Assembly: GCA_017433825.1 (NCBI GenBank)
Contig: JAFRGL010000009.1
Coordinates: 49,080 to 113,079, forward strand
Length of the DNA stretch: 64,000 nt
Source: Eubacterium sp.
GTDB lineage: Bacteria; Bacillota; Clostridia; Lachnospirales; Lachnospiraceae
Reading direction: 5' to 3'
Below the pieces are notes generated by a model that was not told where the DNA came from, made no database searches, and saw nothing but the letters and a program-made list of their open reading frames with translations. Below are positions 15,754 through 24,872 of this stretch, one piece after another (position 1 is the stretch's first letter; the number at the start of each line of letters is the position of its first letter). The translations under genes and the position numbers were made by a program.

Positions 15754-18366
15754 TTATTTAACTTTAATGTGTCTTTTTTTGAACATGGTGCGTATCTCCT
15801 GCCCGAAGCTGTCGAAGCTGCCATCCCTTGTTTCCGCCTGCAGCTTTTCGATGATCTCCAGTGCTTCCGTCAGGCAGCTTTTCACTTCCCATTTATCCTG
15901 CAGGACCAGCGACAGATTGAAAAGCGCAATGGCCAGGCCTTCCCGGTTATTGATCGTGGGTATTTCCTCTGCAAGGGCCCGTTCCAGCTTCAATGCCTTT
16001 TCCAGTGTCTGACGGGCAGGCTGCATCAGTTCGATGCTGCGGGAAGGATTCCGCATGGACTGCTCGATGGCAATCTGCCGCTGCAGAAGTCCCAGGGAAC
16101 ATAAGGCCCCGGCGTAGCTCTTGCGGTATTCCTGGGAGGGATTCGCATCCGCCGCAGCCTTAAGAATGATCTCTGCCCGTTCGAAATGCCGCAGTACCTC
16201 TGCCTTGTCCCCGGTCAGCTTCAGAAGCTCGCCCAGGTTGAATTCCGCTTTTCCTTCCAAAAGCCTGGCTTCCTCCACATGTTCGCCCCGGTAGGTTTTC
16301 AGCGTCGTAAGGGCTCTTTCGATATCTTTCCTTGCCTGATCAAACCGCGCCCGGTCCACTGTGGTATCGAAATGGATGTCCGAACCGGACACCAGTGCTG
16401 TGGCTTTCCAGAGAACCGCTTCCTCCTTCAGCGCGTCGGGCAGGGGTCCTTTCTCCAGTACTTCAAGGAATTCATTCCCGATAACGCCCGCTTCGGACAC
16501 CCTGTCCAGAGCTGACAGCAGCAGCACAAGGCCGTCCATTCCGTAAAGGAGTGTGTACAATTCTTCCACGGCCTTCTTTTCTTTCAGAATCCGATAAGCT
16601 CTCAGATACCATTCGGCGGACGTCGTCAGGTTCCGGTCCACGCCTCTGCCGGACAGATACAGGAAGCCCAGATGCAGGCAGGCCTGTTCTTCATCCATGG
16701 AAGCCGCCTGTTTAAGGTAGTTCAGGCCGCGTTCAACGTCCTTTTCCACCCGGTAGCCCGCAAGGAAGGCCCTTCCCAGAAGATACAGCTCATAAGGACT
16801 GCTTTTCCTGCCCTGTTTTTTGTCCGGAATTTCTTCCAGCCGGCTGTTCAGGGCTTCTTTATCCTCCAGCGGGACACATTCCCCGATATCCGGATAGTCC
16901 GTATTCAGCCCGGCGCGGTCGGTTTCCACGGCCTCCACCGGGATCACTTTTTTATTCAGCTTTACTGCCTCGGGATATTCCGTTGTCTGGACATAGTTGC
17001 CGCTTTCCAGAAGATTCGGCGTGACGGACAGCACGGTGGCCTGGGTTTCGTCCATCATCTGGGAAATCTGTTCCCGGAAGCTTTCCCCGGGGACCAGGAA
17101 ATCGTCAAACCAGATGGATGCCTGCTGCCCTGCCTGCGTGTTATGGATTCTGTTCATAATCTTAAGCGCTTCGTCCCTGTCCTTCTTCCTGTAGCTTAAG
17201 AAAATATCCCTGGAAAAGGCGTTCTCTTCGATTTCGGTACTCAGGCTGTCATTGCCCAGGAGGCTTTCCAGATGTTTTTCCAGATTTATCTGGAGCCGTC
17301 CGTCTGTCAGGGTGATGCCATGGAGTTCACCGAAAAGGCGGTTGAAGCCCTCTGCGTCTTCTGCCGAGAACAGCAGCGGAAGCACGCAGGCCGTCTCGCG
17401 GTTAAACGCTTCCAGGGAAAAGCTGCATCTTCCGGAGGCATCCACTCCTGCATTTTTCCCCATTTTCAGGTAGTTTTTCGTAACCAGCGGGAGAAATACG
17501 GCCATTTGCTTTAATTCCGTACCATATTTGTTTTTAAACACTTCCTCCGGCTGTCCCGCAAGCCATACGGCGTACGCATTTCCGTTATCGAAGGAAAGGA
17601 TTCTATCCGCCGTCTCCTCTGCCAGGGCCCGGTCTTCGGGGGCCGCATGGAGGAAAATGTATTTCCTGTTGTAGGGCATCTGATCCGCACGTGTTTTATA
17701 CCGGAATGCGTGCCCGGTTTTCTGTTCCGGGTTTACGGCTTCGGCAGCTATCTTTTCGATCACACTGTCCTTCGCTGCCTCTTCCGCCTTTTTTACCGGA
17801 TCGCTGAGCGCGAAGGGTGACTTTCCCCTTCCGAATACGGAAGCAAAAGAAGCCATATCGGCAAGGAACCTGGCCGGTGCGGACACGTCCGAAAGTCTGT
17901 CGCAGGCAGCAAATGGATAGCTGCCCATCTTTGTCACACTGTCCGGAATATACAGCTTCGAAAGGCTTGCGCAGCCCCAGAACGCCTGATCCCCGAGCTT
18001 TACCAGATTGTCCGGCAGCTTCACTTCCGTAAGGGAGTTGCAGGATGAAAAACAGCTGGTCCCCAATGTGGTCAGATACTGCGGAAACTGGATTTTCTGC
18101 AGGCGCACACAGCTTTGAAAAGCGCTGTCTCCTATCACCCTTAAAGTAGAGGGAAGGGTTATTTCCCGCAGCTCCGACGCGCCGAAAAAGGCTTCGTTCT
18201 GAATGATTTCCACTCCTTCGGGAAGTACTACTGACCGTATTGCCGTATTGTCGTAAAATGCTTTTTCCCCGATAACCCTGACCTTTGCGGGAACCCTGAC
18301 TTCCGCCGCTTTTCCCGCGTATCTGTCCAGGATGCCGTCCCTGATCTTGAAATCAAATAAACCCAT
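15754..18366 (-). CDS. BspA-type LRR - degenerate TIR - TIR - Sel1/TPR multidomain protein
   Basis: An 870-residue protein without signal peptide or membrane helix. Residues about 14-165 are BspA/LRR_5 leucine-rich repeats (IGEKAFYDNTAIRSVVLPEG, SCNSLTEVKLPDNLVKLG). Residues about 231-360 resemble a worn TIR domain (YIFLHAAPEDRALAEE ... MAVFLPLVTKNYLK). Residues about 386-515 are an intact TIR: RDIFLSYRKKDRDEA, ASIWFDDFLVPGESF, ATVLSVTPNLLESGNYVQ, then TTEYPEA with a Glu in the catalytic position. Then Sel1-like repeats (about 523-590: LGFLYLSGRGVDRN) and TPR-like helices to the end. Such architecture fits a cytoplasmic sensor plus effector or adaptor. Link to the TIR pair at 8.2-13.3 kb is by proximity. 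Terminates at the shared hairpin. Confidence 0.8.
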   Translation of the reverse strand: MGLFDFKIRDGILDRYAGKAAEVRVPAKVRVIGEKAFYDNTAIRSVVLPEGVEIIQNEAFFGASELREITLPSTLRVIGDSAFQSCVRLQKIQFPQYLTTLGTSCFSSCNSLTEVKLPDNLVKLGDQAFWGCASLSKLYIPDSVTKMGSYPFAACDRLSDVSAPARFLADMASFASVFGRGKSPFALSDPVKKAEEAAKDSVIEKIAAEAVNPEQKTGHAFRYKTRADQMPYNRKYIFLHAAPEDRALAEETADRILSFDNGNAYAVWLAGQPEEVFKNKYGTELKQMAVFLPLVTKNYLKMGKNAGVDASGRCSFSLEAFNRETACVLPLLFSAEDAEGFNRLFGELHGITLTDGRLQINLEKHLESLLGNDSLSTEIEENAFSRDIFLSYRKKDRDEALKIMNRIHNTQAGQQASIWFDDFLVPGESFREQISQMMDETQATVLSVTPNLLESGNYVQTTEYPEAVKLNKKVIPVEAVETDRAGLNTDYPDIGECVPLEDKEALNSRLEEIPDKKQGRKSSPYELYLLGRAFLAGYRVEKDVERGLNYLKQAASMDEEQACLHLGFLYLSGRGVDRNLTTSAEWYLRAYRILKEKKAVEELYTLLYGMDGLVLLLSALDRVSEAGVIGNEFLEVLEKGPLPDALKEEAVLWKATALVSGSDIHFDTTVDRARFDQARKDIERALTTLKTYRGEHVEEARLLEGKAEFNLGELLKLTGDKAEVLRHFERAEIILKAAADANPSQEYRKSYAGALCSLGLLQRQIAIEQSMRNPSRSIELMQPARQTLEKALKLERALAEEIPTINNREGLAIALFNLSLVLQDKWEVKSCLTEALEIIEKLQAETRDGSFDSFGQEIRTMFKKRHIKVK

Positions 18367-18471
18367 TTCCTTCTCCTTGTTCTTTTCTCCGGCAGCTGCC
18401 GGCGGCTTGCTTCACAATTACTCCCCGATGCTTTCGGTATAATTCATTATAACATCTGTTAAGGATAACGA

Positions 18472-18504
18472 AAAGCGGAGCTTACCGAAAGTAAACTCCG
18501 CTTT
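18472..18504 (-). terminator. terminator of the NlpC/P60 gene
   Basis: AAAGCGGAG pairs with CTCCGCTTT, with TAC/GTA extending the stem around a CGAAA-type loop. On the minus strand it is followed by TTCGTT. Confidence 0.7.
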
Positions 18505-18530
18505 ATCAGTGTTCTTTATTCGTTTTTTAA

Positions 18531-19847
18531 TCAGCAGAACCTTCTTACGGTCAGGATCGGCCGGTAGGTGGCGTCTCCGCTGATGATAATGCCTACTTCC
18601 GGGCTGGAGGCGTGCACGATGGCGCCGCCGCCCAGGTACAGGGCCACATGGCCGTCATAGCAGATAACATCGCCCACGGCTGCCTCAGAGTAGGAAACCG
18701 GGGTGCCGGAATAACGGAAGCCGGCGGATGATCTGGGTGTGCTGATACCGAAGGCCGCGTATACCAGATGAATGAATCCGGAACAGTCCGTGCCGTTGGT
18801 TAAGGAGTTGCCGCCATATACATAGGGATAACCTACAAACTGGAGGGCATAGCCTACAACCGCCTGGGCTGTTGCGGAACCGGAACCGTTGCCGGGGCCG
18901 GAATAGGCGGGAGGTGCAGGAGGTTCAGGAGCGGGCTCATAGTAGGTTTCCCCGCCACCGCCACCGCCGGTGCTTTCTCCGCCGCCACCGCCGCCGCCGT
19001 TATTGGCCGCGGCTGCCGCTGCTTCTGCCTGCCGTCTGGCTTCCTCTTCTGCCGCTGCCTGGGCTGCCGCTGCTGCTGCAGCTGCCGCCGCTGCGGCTTC
19101 CTGACGTGCTTTTTCTTCAATCAGCATCTGGTACTGATAGTTCAGTTCATTGATAATGTTACGGTACTCGGCCGCCATGGCGTAAGCGGAATCCAGCTGC
19201 AGGCCGGTCTGTGCCGATTCTGCCTGCTTCTGCTCCATCAGGGCCTGCAGGTATGCCTGCTCCTGTTCCAGCTCATTCTTCATGGCTACCAGTTCGGAGT
19301 ATTCCATCTCCAGCCGCTGCTTCAGATCCCTGACCTGCGTGACGATGGCCGCGTAGTTCTCCAGGCAGTTCCTGTCGTACTCATACATCTTCTGGGTGTA
19401 TTCCGCCTGGTTTAAGAGCTCAGTAATATCCTGCTCTTCCAGAAGGATGGTCGCCCATCCGGCATTGCCGCCCCTCTCGTACAGGTACTGGATACGCTTC
19501 TTCATGGCCGCGTATTCCACCCGCTTGTTCTCTTCCGCAACGGCAAGGTCGGCCGTGGTCACTTCGATTTCCTGATTCTTTACCGTAATCTGCTCATTCA
19601 GGGAATCAATGGAGGCAATGGTGGTTACCAGCTGCTGGTCCAGGTCGCTGATCTCGCCGAGCAGCTGATTCTGCTGGGCTTCCAGGTTGGCGATATTGGC
19701 GCCCACCTCTTCCAGATTCTCAGCCATCTGCTGAGTCTGCCATTCCACCTCATCGATTTCATCATCTATATCCGCAAAAGCCGGGGCCGCCGAGCATAAG
19801 GCTATGGCTGCCGTCAGTATAAGCGCTGTTAACTGTTTCTTTTTCAT
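18531..19847 (-). CDS. exported NlpC/P60 peptidoglycan endopeptidase with coiled-coil N-terminus (CwlO/PcsB type)
   Basis: A 438-residue secreted protein. Signal peptide (LTALILTAAIALCSAAPAFA). Residues about 25-260 form a long coiled coil (IDSLNEQITVKNQEIEVTTA, QYLYERGGNAGWATILLEEQ). This is like CwlO/PcsB hydrolases whose coiled coil meets the FtsEX complex. A very Ala- and then Gly-rich linker (about 253-320) follows. The C-terminal NlpC/P60 domain has the catalytic Cys in NGTDCSGFIHL, the His in YDGHVALYLGGG and the polar third residue His in IVHASS. It should cut the stem peptide of the wall (D-Glu to diamino acid bond in the family). GGGGAG lies 8 bases upstream of ATG. Monocistronic, with its own promoter and terminator. 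Confidence 0.92.
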   Translation of the reverse strand: MKKKQLTALILTAAIALCSAAPAFADIDDEIDEVEWQTQQMAENLEEVGANIANLEAQQNQLLGEISDLDQQLVTTIASIDSLNEQITVKNQEIEVTTADLAVAEENKRVEYAAMKKRIQYLYERGGNAGWATILLEEQDITELLNQAEYTQKMYEYDRNCLENYAAIVTQVRDLKQRLEMEYSELVAMKNELEQEQAYLQALMEQKQAESAQTGLQLDSAYAMAAEYRNIINELNYQYQMLIEEKARQEAAAAAAAAAAAAQAAAEEEARRQAEAAAAAANNGGGGGGGESTGGGGGGETYYEPAPEPPAPPAYSGPGNGSGSATAQAVVGYALQFVGYPYVYGGNSLTNGTDCSGFIHLVYAAFGISTPRSSAGFRYSGTPVSYSEAAVGDVICYDGHVALYLGGGAIVHASSPEVGIIISGDATYRPILTVRRFC

Positions 19848-19903
19848 ATATACTCTCCCCAGAGGGACTGCCTCTTAATACTTTCGAAATATTTTATTAA
19901 CCA

Positions 19904-19932
19904 ATATTAACATATATATCCGATACAGGCAA
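19904..19932 (-). promoter_or_regulatory. candidate promoter of the NlpC/P60 gene
   Basis: On the minus strand: TTGCCT, 17 bases, TAATAT, with a TG just before the -10 box (extended -10). Confidence 0.45.
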
Positions 19933-20018
19933 GCAACGAAATCTGAATTTTTTGTGATTTCCGGTTAACAAACTGTTCATAAATAACAAAAATATGCCGG
20001 AAATGAGTGTTTTTTGTA

Positions 20019-21147
20019 TTATTCTTCAGCCGCTGCGCTGCCTTTTAAGGCAATCCACTTCAAGTAAGCATTGATAAAGCTGTCAAGATCGCCGTCCAGA
20101 ACCGCATCCGCCTGGCCTCTTTCTTCGCCGGTGCGCAGATCTTTTACCATGGTGTAGGGCTGCAGTACGTAGGACCGGATCTGGTGGCCCCAGGCAATAT
20201 CCGTAACCTCGCCCCTGATGCCGGAAAGCTTGTTGGCCTGTTCTTCCAGTGCCAGCATGTACAGCTTGGATTTCAGCATCTGCATGGCTTTGTCTTTGTT
20301 CATATGCTGGGAACGTTCATTCTGGCAGGTTACCACGATGCCGGTGGGCAGGTGGGTGATACGGATGGCCGAGGAGGTTTTATTGATGTGCTGTCCGCCG
20401 GCACCGCTGGAGCGGTAGGTATCCACACGGATATCCTCATCTTTCACCTCGATATCAATATCGTCCTCAATATCCGGCATGACGTCGCAGGATACGAAGG
20501 ATGTCTGCCTCTTGCCGTTGGCGTTGAAGGGGGAAATCCGCACCAGCCGGTGCACGCCCTTCTCCGACTTCAGATAGCCGTAGGCATTCAGTCCGTCCAC
20601 CTGGAATGTTACCGACTTGATGCCGGCTTCATCGCCTTCCAGATAATCCAGCTCCTCAATGGCAAAGCCCTTCTTGTCCGCCCAACGGGTGTACATGCGG
20701 TAAAGCATGGAACACCAGTCCATGGCCTCCGTACCGCCCGCGCCGGCGTTCAGCTTGATGATCGCGTTGCAGCTGTCGTACTCGCCGGAAAGCAGGGTTT
20801 TTATCCTGATTTCCTCGAATTCCTCCTTGAAGGAATCCAGCATCTGCCGGATTTCGGGGATAATGGACTCGTCATTGTCTTCGTAGCCCATCTCAATCAG
20901 GGTTTCCATGTCTTCCACGTCTGATACCAGCTTGGCGTAAGTGTCCCGGTCATCCTTCAAGGCCCCCAGCTCCTTCATCTGCAGCTGGGCTTTCTCCGGG
21001 TCGTCCCAGAAGTTGGGTTCTTCCATCTTCCGTTCCAGTTCTTCTATCCGCTGTTCCTTTACAGCGAGGTCAAAGTGAATCCCTCACTTCCACTAATGGT
21101 TTACTGTATGCCGCCAGTTCGGCTTTCATCTGGTCGAGTTCTACCAA
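20019..21147 (-). CDS. prfB: peptide chain release factor 2, with programmed +1 frameshift
   Basis: RF2 frees finished proteins at UGA and UAA stop codons on the ribosome. The main frame carries the RF2 signatures: tripeptide SPF (RISPFNANGK), the GGQ motif (SSGAGGQHINKTSSAIR) and the domain-1 helix PNFWDDPEKAQ. The 5' 25 codons lie in another frame (ELDQMKAELAAYSKPLVEV) and end in CTT TGA C. A +1 shift at CTT skips one base (21072) and joins to DLAVKEQRIEELERK, giving 375 residues, the usual RF2 length. The first codon is probably TTG at 21147 (AGAAGGTG just upstream, protein MVELDQ). It lies 59 bases after secA on the same strand, an order frequent in Firmicutes. Autoregulated through its own in-frame UGA. 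Confidence 0.95.
21069..21087 (-). promoter_or_regulatory. prfB: prfB programmed frameshift site
   Basis: On the minus strand GTGAGGGATTCACTTTGAC: slippery CTT, in-frame TGA, then C, with a Shine-Dalgarno-like AGGG upstream. When RF2 is scarce the ribosome shifts +1 and makes RF2; when abundant it terminates. Confidence 0.93.
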
Positions 21148-21206
21148 TAGCTTCACCTTCTTTCATTGTCAGATTTTAGGTGCAGACGCTTTATGCGGCA
21201 GGCGCG

Positions 21207-23777
21207 TTATGCGCTCTTCCTGCCGTGGCACTGCTTGTATTTCTTTCCGCTGCCGCAGGGGCAGGGGTCATTCGGGTAAATCTTCTTCTCGGTCCTCTGA
21301 ACGGACTTCTTCGGGCCGGAGTCGTCCTTGTTGGTGCCGGTAACCTTGGCAACCTCTTCACGCTCCACCTTCTCCTCGATACGCAGGTGGTACAGAAGCC
21401 TTATGGTATCCTGCTGGATGCCTTCGGTCATCTCATTGAACATGTCGTAGGCGGCCATCTTGTATTCCACCTTCGGGTCACGGTTGCCGTAGGCCTGCAG
21501 GCCGATACCTTCACGCAAGCCTTCCATGTCGTCGATGTGGTTCATCCATTTCTGGTCGATAACCTTTAAGAGCACCACACGCTCCAGCTCACGAATCTGG
21601 TCTTCGCTTGAGAACTGCATTTCCTTCTCTTCGTAAAGGGCAACCGCTTCTTCCTTAAGCTTCTGCTTCAGGTCTTCCTTGGTAAGGCCTTCCACGTCGG
21701 CAGGCTTCACCGCCGCAATCGGGATGTTCGGCAGGAGCACCCGGTTCAGTTCTGCCAGGTCCCATTCATCGGAAGAGCTGTCTTCCGCCAGGCACATGTC
21801 CACGGTGCCGTCCACGGTGTCGTAAATCATCTTCAGGATGGAATCCCGCATGTTTTCGCCGTCCAGAACCCGGCGTCTTTCCTTGTAAATAATCTCTCTC
21901 TGTTCGTTATTTACCCGGTCGTAATCCAGCAGGTTTTTACGGATGCCGTAGTTGTTGCTCTCAATCTTCATCTGGGCTTTTTCGATGGCGCTGGTCAGCA
22001 TCTTGTGCTCAATCTGCTCATTTTCGCCCACGCCCAGGGTTCGGAAAACGCCCATCAGCTTTTCGGAACCGAAGAGACGCATCAGGTCGTCCTCCAGGGA
22101 AATGTAAAACCTGGATACGCCCGGGTCTCCCTGACGGCCGGAACGGCCGCGCAGCTGGTTGTCGATACGGCGGGCCTCATGCCGCTCGGTGCCGATGATC
22201 TTCAGGCCGCCTGCCGCCTTGGCCTCCGCGTCCAGCTTGATATCGGTACCACGGCCGGCCATGTTGGTGGCGATGGTCACGGTGCCCGCTTCGCCGGCGT
22301 GGGAAATGATTTCCGCTTCCATCTCATGGAACTTGGCATTTAAGACCTGGTGCTCGATGCCTTCCTTGTTCAGCATCCGGCTTAAAAGCTCGGAGGTTTC
22401 GATGGTAATGGTACCCACCAGGACGGGCTGGCGTCTGGAATGGGCTTCCTTGATATCTTCGATAACCGCGTGGAATTTCTCTTTCTTCGTGGTGTAAACC
22501 GCGTCGTTTAAGTCTTTACGGATGACGGGCACGTTGGTGGGAATCTCGATAACGTCCATCCCGTAAATATCCCGGAACTCCTCTTCTTCCGTGAGGGCGG
22601 TACCGGTCATGCCGGCGGTCTTTTCATATTTGTTGAAGAAGTTCTGGAAGGTGATGGTGGCCAGGGTCTTGCTCTCCCGGCGGACCTTCACGTGCTCTTT
22701 CGCTTCGATGGCCTGGTGCAGGCCGTCGGAATACCGTCTGCCCGGCATGATACGGCCGGTGAATTCGTCGACGATAAGCACTTCGTCATCCTTGACCACG
22801 TAATCCTGGTCCCTGAACATCAGGTTGTGGGCCCTTAAGGCCAGGATGACATTGTGCTGGATTTCCAGGTTCTCCGCGTCGGACAGGTTGTCGATATGGA
22901 AGAACTGCTCAACCTTGCGCACGCCGTCCTCCGTCAGGGTGACGATTTTATCCTTTTCATTGACGATGAAATCGCCGGTCTCGGTAATTTCCTCGCCCAT
23001 GATGGCGGACATCTTGGTGACTTCGCCGGAGGCTTCGCCCCGCTGCAGCTGCTTGGCCAGGATATCACAGACCTCGTACAGCTTGGTGGACTTGCCGCTC
23101 TGGCCGGAAATAATAAGAGGCGTCCTCGCTTCATCGATAAGCACCGAGTCGACCTCGTCGATGATGGCGTAGACCAGGCCCCGCTGCACCAGCTGTTCCT
23201 TGTAAATGACCATGTTGTCACGAAGATAGTCGAAGCCGTCCTCATTGTTGGTCACGTAGGTGATGTCGCAGGCATAAGCTGCACGGCGCTCGTCATTTTT
23301 CATGCTGTTTAAGACACAGCCTACGGTAAGTCCGAGGAATTCATGCACCTTGCCCATCCACTCCGCGTCACGGTTGGCCAGGTAGTCGTTGACGGTGATG
23401 ATGTGCACGCCCCTGCCGTTCAAGGCGTTCAGGTAGGCAGGCAGGGTGGATACCAGGGTTTTGCCTTCACCGGTTTTCATCTCGGCGATACGGCCCTGGT
23501 GCAGGATAATGCCGCCGATAAGCTGAACCCTGTAGTGTTCCATGCCCAGTACCCGGCGGGCAGCCTCACGCACCACGGCAAAGGCTTCCACCAGAAGATC
23601 GTCCAGGGTTTCCCCGTTTGCGTATCTTTCCTTGAACTCCGTGGTTTTGCCCCTCAGTTCCTCATCCGACAGGGCCGTCATCTGCGGCCGAAGGGCTTCG
23701 ATTTTGTCCACAATGGGATAGATTCGCTTCAGTTCCCGCTGGCTGTGGGTGCCGAACAGTTTTTCAGATAATTTCAT
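21207..23777 (-). CDS. secA: SecA preprotein translocase ATPase
   Basis: An 856-residue peripheral membrane ATPase that drives proteins through SecYEG. Motifs in order: Walker A ([18 protein letters not shown], about 101-118), the Walker B/DEAD-like region ([20 protein letters not shown], about 204-223), the preprotein cross-linking domain, helicase motifs ([26 protein letters not shown]), the helical scaffold, and the C-terminal zinc-binding SEC-C motif ([13 protein letters not shown]). The last suggests SecB- or ribosome-type contacts at the tail. Length is normal for SecA1. It sits between an exonuclease gene and prfB, all on the minus strand, so a shared transcript is plausible. Confidence 0.98.
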   Translation of the reverse strand: MKLSEKLFGTHSQRELKRIYPIVDKIEALRPQMTALSDEELRGKTTEFKERYANGETLDDLLVEAFAVVREAARRVLGMEHYRVQLIGGIILHQGRIAEMKTGEGKTLVSTLPAYLNALNGRGVHIITVNDYLANRDAEWMGKVHEFLGLTVGCVLNSMKNDERRAAYACDITYVTNNEDGFDYLRDNMVIYKEQLVQRGLVYAIIDEVDSVLIDEARTPLIISGQSGKSTKLYEVCDILAKQLQRGEASGEVTKMSAIMGEEITETGDFIVNEKDKIVTLTEDGVRKVEQFFHIDNLSDAENLEIQHNVILALRAHNLMFRDQDYVVKDDEVLIVDEFTGRIMPGRRYSDGLHQAIEAKEHVKVRRESKTLATITFQNFFNKYEKTAGMTGTALTEEEEFRDIYGMDVIEIPTNVPVIRKDLNDAVYTTKKEKFHAVIEDIKEAHSRRQPVLVGTITIETSELLSRMLNKEGIEHQVLNAKFHEMEAEIISHAGEAGTVTIATNMAGRGTDIKLDAEAKAAGGLKIIGTERHEARRIDNQLRGRSGRQGDPGVSRFYISLEDDLMRLFGSEKLMGVFRTLGVGENEQIEHKMLTSAIEKAQMKIESNNYGIRKNLLDYDRVNNEQREIIYKERRRVLDGENMRDSILKMIYDTVDGTVDMCLAEDSSSDEWDLAELNRVLLPNIPIAAVKPADVEGLTKEDLKQKLKEEAVALYEEKEMQFSSEDQIRELERVVLLKVIDQKWMNHIDDMEGLREGIGLQAYGNRDPKVEYKMAAYDMFNEMTEGIQQDTIRLLYHLRIEEKVEREEVAKVTGTNKDDSGPKKSVQRTEKKIYPNDPCPCGSGKKYKQCHGRKSA

Positions 23778-23839
23778 AGTTTTCTCCAGTTGTTTATTTG
23801 GCCGGCCCAGGCGCGAAGCCTGTCCGGCCGGTTAAAAGA

Positions 23840-24790
23840 CTATTCTTTATGTCTGGCTTTTCTTCTCTTCACACGGAGGGCTTCCTTTTTCTGCTGGATT
23901 GCCTCCGCCTCTTCGCCGTAGCTGACCTTGATGGTTTTGATGACGAAGATGCCTCCGTCCATGGCGTGCTGGGTTTTGATCTTGCCCTTGATATAGCCGT
24001 GCACCGGGCAGACGGCCGTGCAGTAATAGGCCCTGGTGCCGGTGGAGAACCATCTCAGCTTCTTTTTCGCTTCCCTGCCGCATACGCAGCAGTAGGTGCT
24101 CCGCACCTCTTTATCCGCCATGGCCTCTTCCTTTGTGGGAAATGACCGGGATATATATTTACTGTAGCCGTTGTAAACGGCATGAATTTCATTTTCTTTT
24201 GATGTGGGATTCTGGTAAGTGTCGATGGAATCGCAGGAAAGTATGACCGAAGGGTCTATGGTGGAAAGAATCCTGCCGGTATATTCGGCATCGGCTAAGG
24301 CCCGGTGGAAATTTTCGTCTTTTTCCAGCTTCAGAAAATCCACCGCGTATTCCAGGGAGCGGCGGCTTTTGGTATTTTCATACTGAATCGCGAAAAGCTT
24401 CTGTACGTTCAGAAACTGACAGGGGCCCCTGAACAGATGCAGCAGGCCGTAGAAGCTTAAATTTCTCTGCAGTTCGGTAAGGTCCGTGGTTCCCCAGGTG
24501 CAGAAGACTGCCTCCGGGCCGGCCCAGGAAAAAAACTCCCTGACCGCTGTTTCAAAAGGCTTGCCCTGCTTTAAGTCCTTCGTTGTCAGGCCCACGATTT
24601 CCCTGGTCCGGTAGTGCAGGGTCCGGTAAACCTTCGGATTAATCAGTGTGTGGTAGGTACTGACCTGTTTTAAACTGCTGTTCAGCTTGACCGCGCCGAT
24701 TTCAATGATTTCAAAGGGAAGTCTTGCAACTTCCCTTTCCTTGCCGTAGGGACACTGATTCCATTCCAGATCGAATACAATATAATCCAT
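23840..24790 (-). CDS. DEDDh-type 3'-5' exonuclease domain protein with C-terminal zinc ribbon
   Basis: A 316-residue cytoplasmic protein. Residues 1-175 are an RNase T / DNA-pol-III-epsilon-like exonuclease: VFDLEWNQ (Asp7 and Glu9, metal ligands), the middle Asp in TWGTTDLTELQ, and HRALADAEYTG (catalytic His and last Asp, DEDDh order). The family trims DNA or RNA 3' ends; KapD- and ERI-like proteins are the nearest type I recognise. The C-terminal ~95 residues carry a zinc ribbon (YCCVCGR ... YYCTAVCPVHG) and a basic tail (LRVKRRKARHKE), both suited to nucleic acid binding. Located just upstream of secA on the same strand. Confidence 0.85.
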   Translation of the reverse strand: MDYIVFDLEWNQCPYGKEREVARLPFEIIEIGAVKLNSSLKQVSTYHTLINPKVYRTLHYRTREIVGLTTKDLKQGKPFETAVREFFSWAGPEAVFCTWGTTDLTELQRNLSFYGLLHLFRGPCQFLNVQKLFAIQYENTKSRRSLEYAVDFLKLEKDENFHRALADAEYTGRILSTIDPSVILSCDSIDTYQNPTSKENEIHAVYNGYSKYISRSFPTKEEAMADKEVRSTYCCVCGREAKKKLRWFSTGTRAYYCTAVCPVHGYIKGKIKTQHAMDGGIFVIKTIKVSYGEEAEAIQQKKEALRVKRRKARHKE

Positions 24791-24808
24791 ATGTCCTTTA
24801 TTTACAGT

Positions 24809-24836
24809 ACGATACCCGCAAAAATGCGGGTATCGT
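24809..24836. other. perfect 12-bp hairpin between SPFH and exonuclease genes
   Basis: ACGATACCCGCA and TGCGGGTATCGT flank a 4-base AAAA loop. There is no T run on either strand, so it is either a weak terminator or an mRNA processing or protecting stem after the SPFH gene. Confidence 0.55.
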
Positions 24837-24872
24837 TAAGATGTCTATCGGAAGTTCCGCGTCAGAAGCTGC

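Noticed and set aside
18950-19110. Possible repeat array or CRISPR in the GC-rich stretch of the NlpC/P60 gene
   Set aside because: It is Ala- and Gly-codon repetition of a flexible linker; no spaced identical repeats.
24809-24836. Rho-independent terminator for the SPFH gene
   Set aside because: The stem is perfect but no T run follows on either strand, so it is listed as a hairpin, not a terminator.
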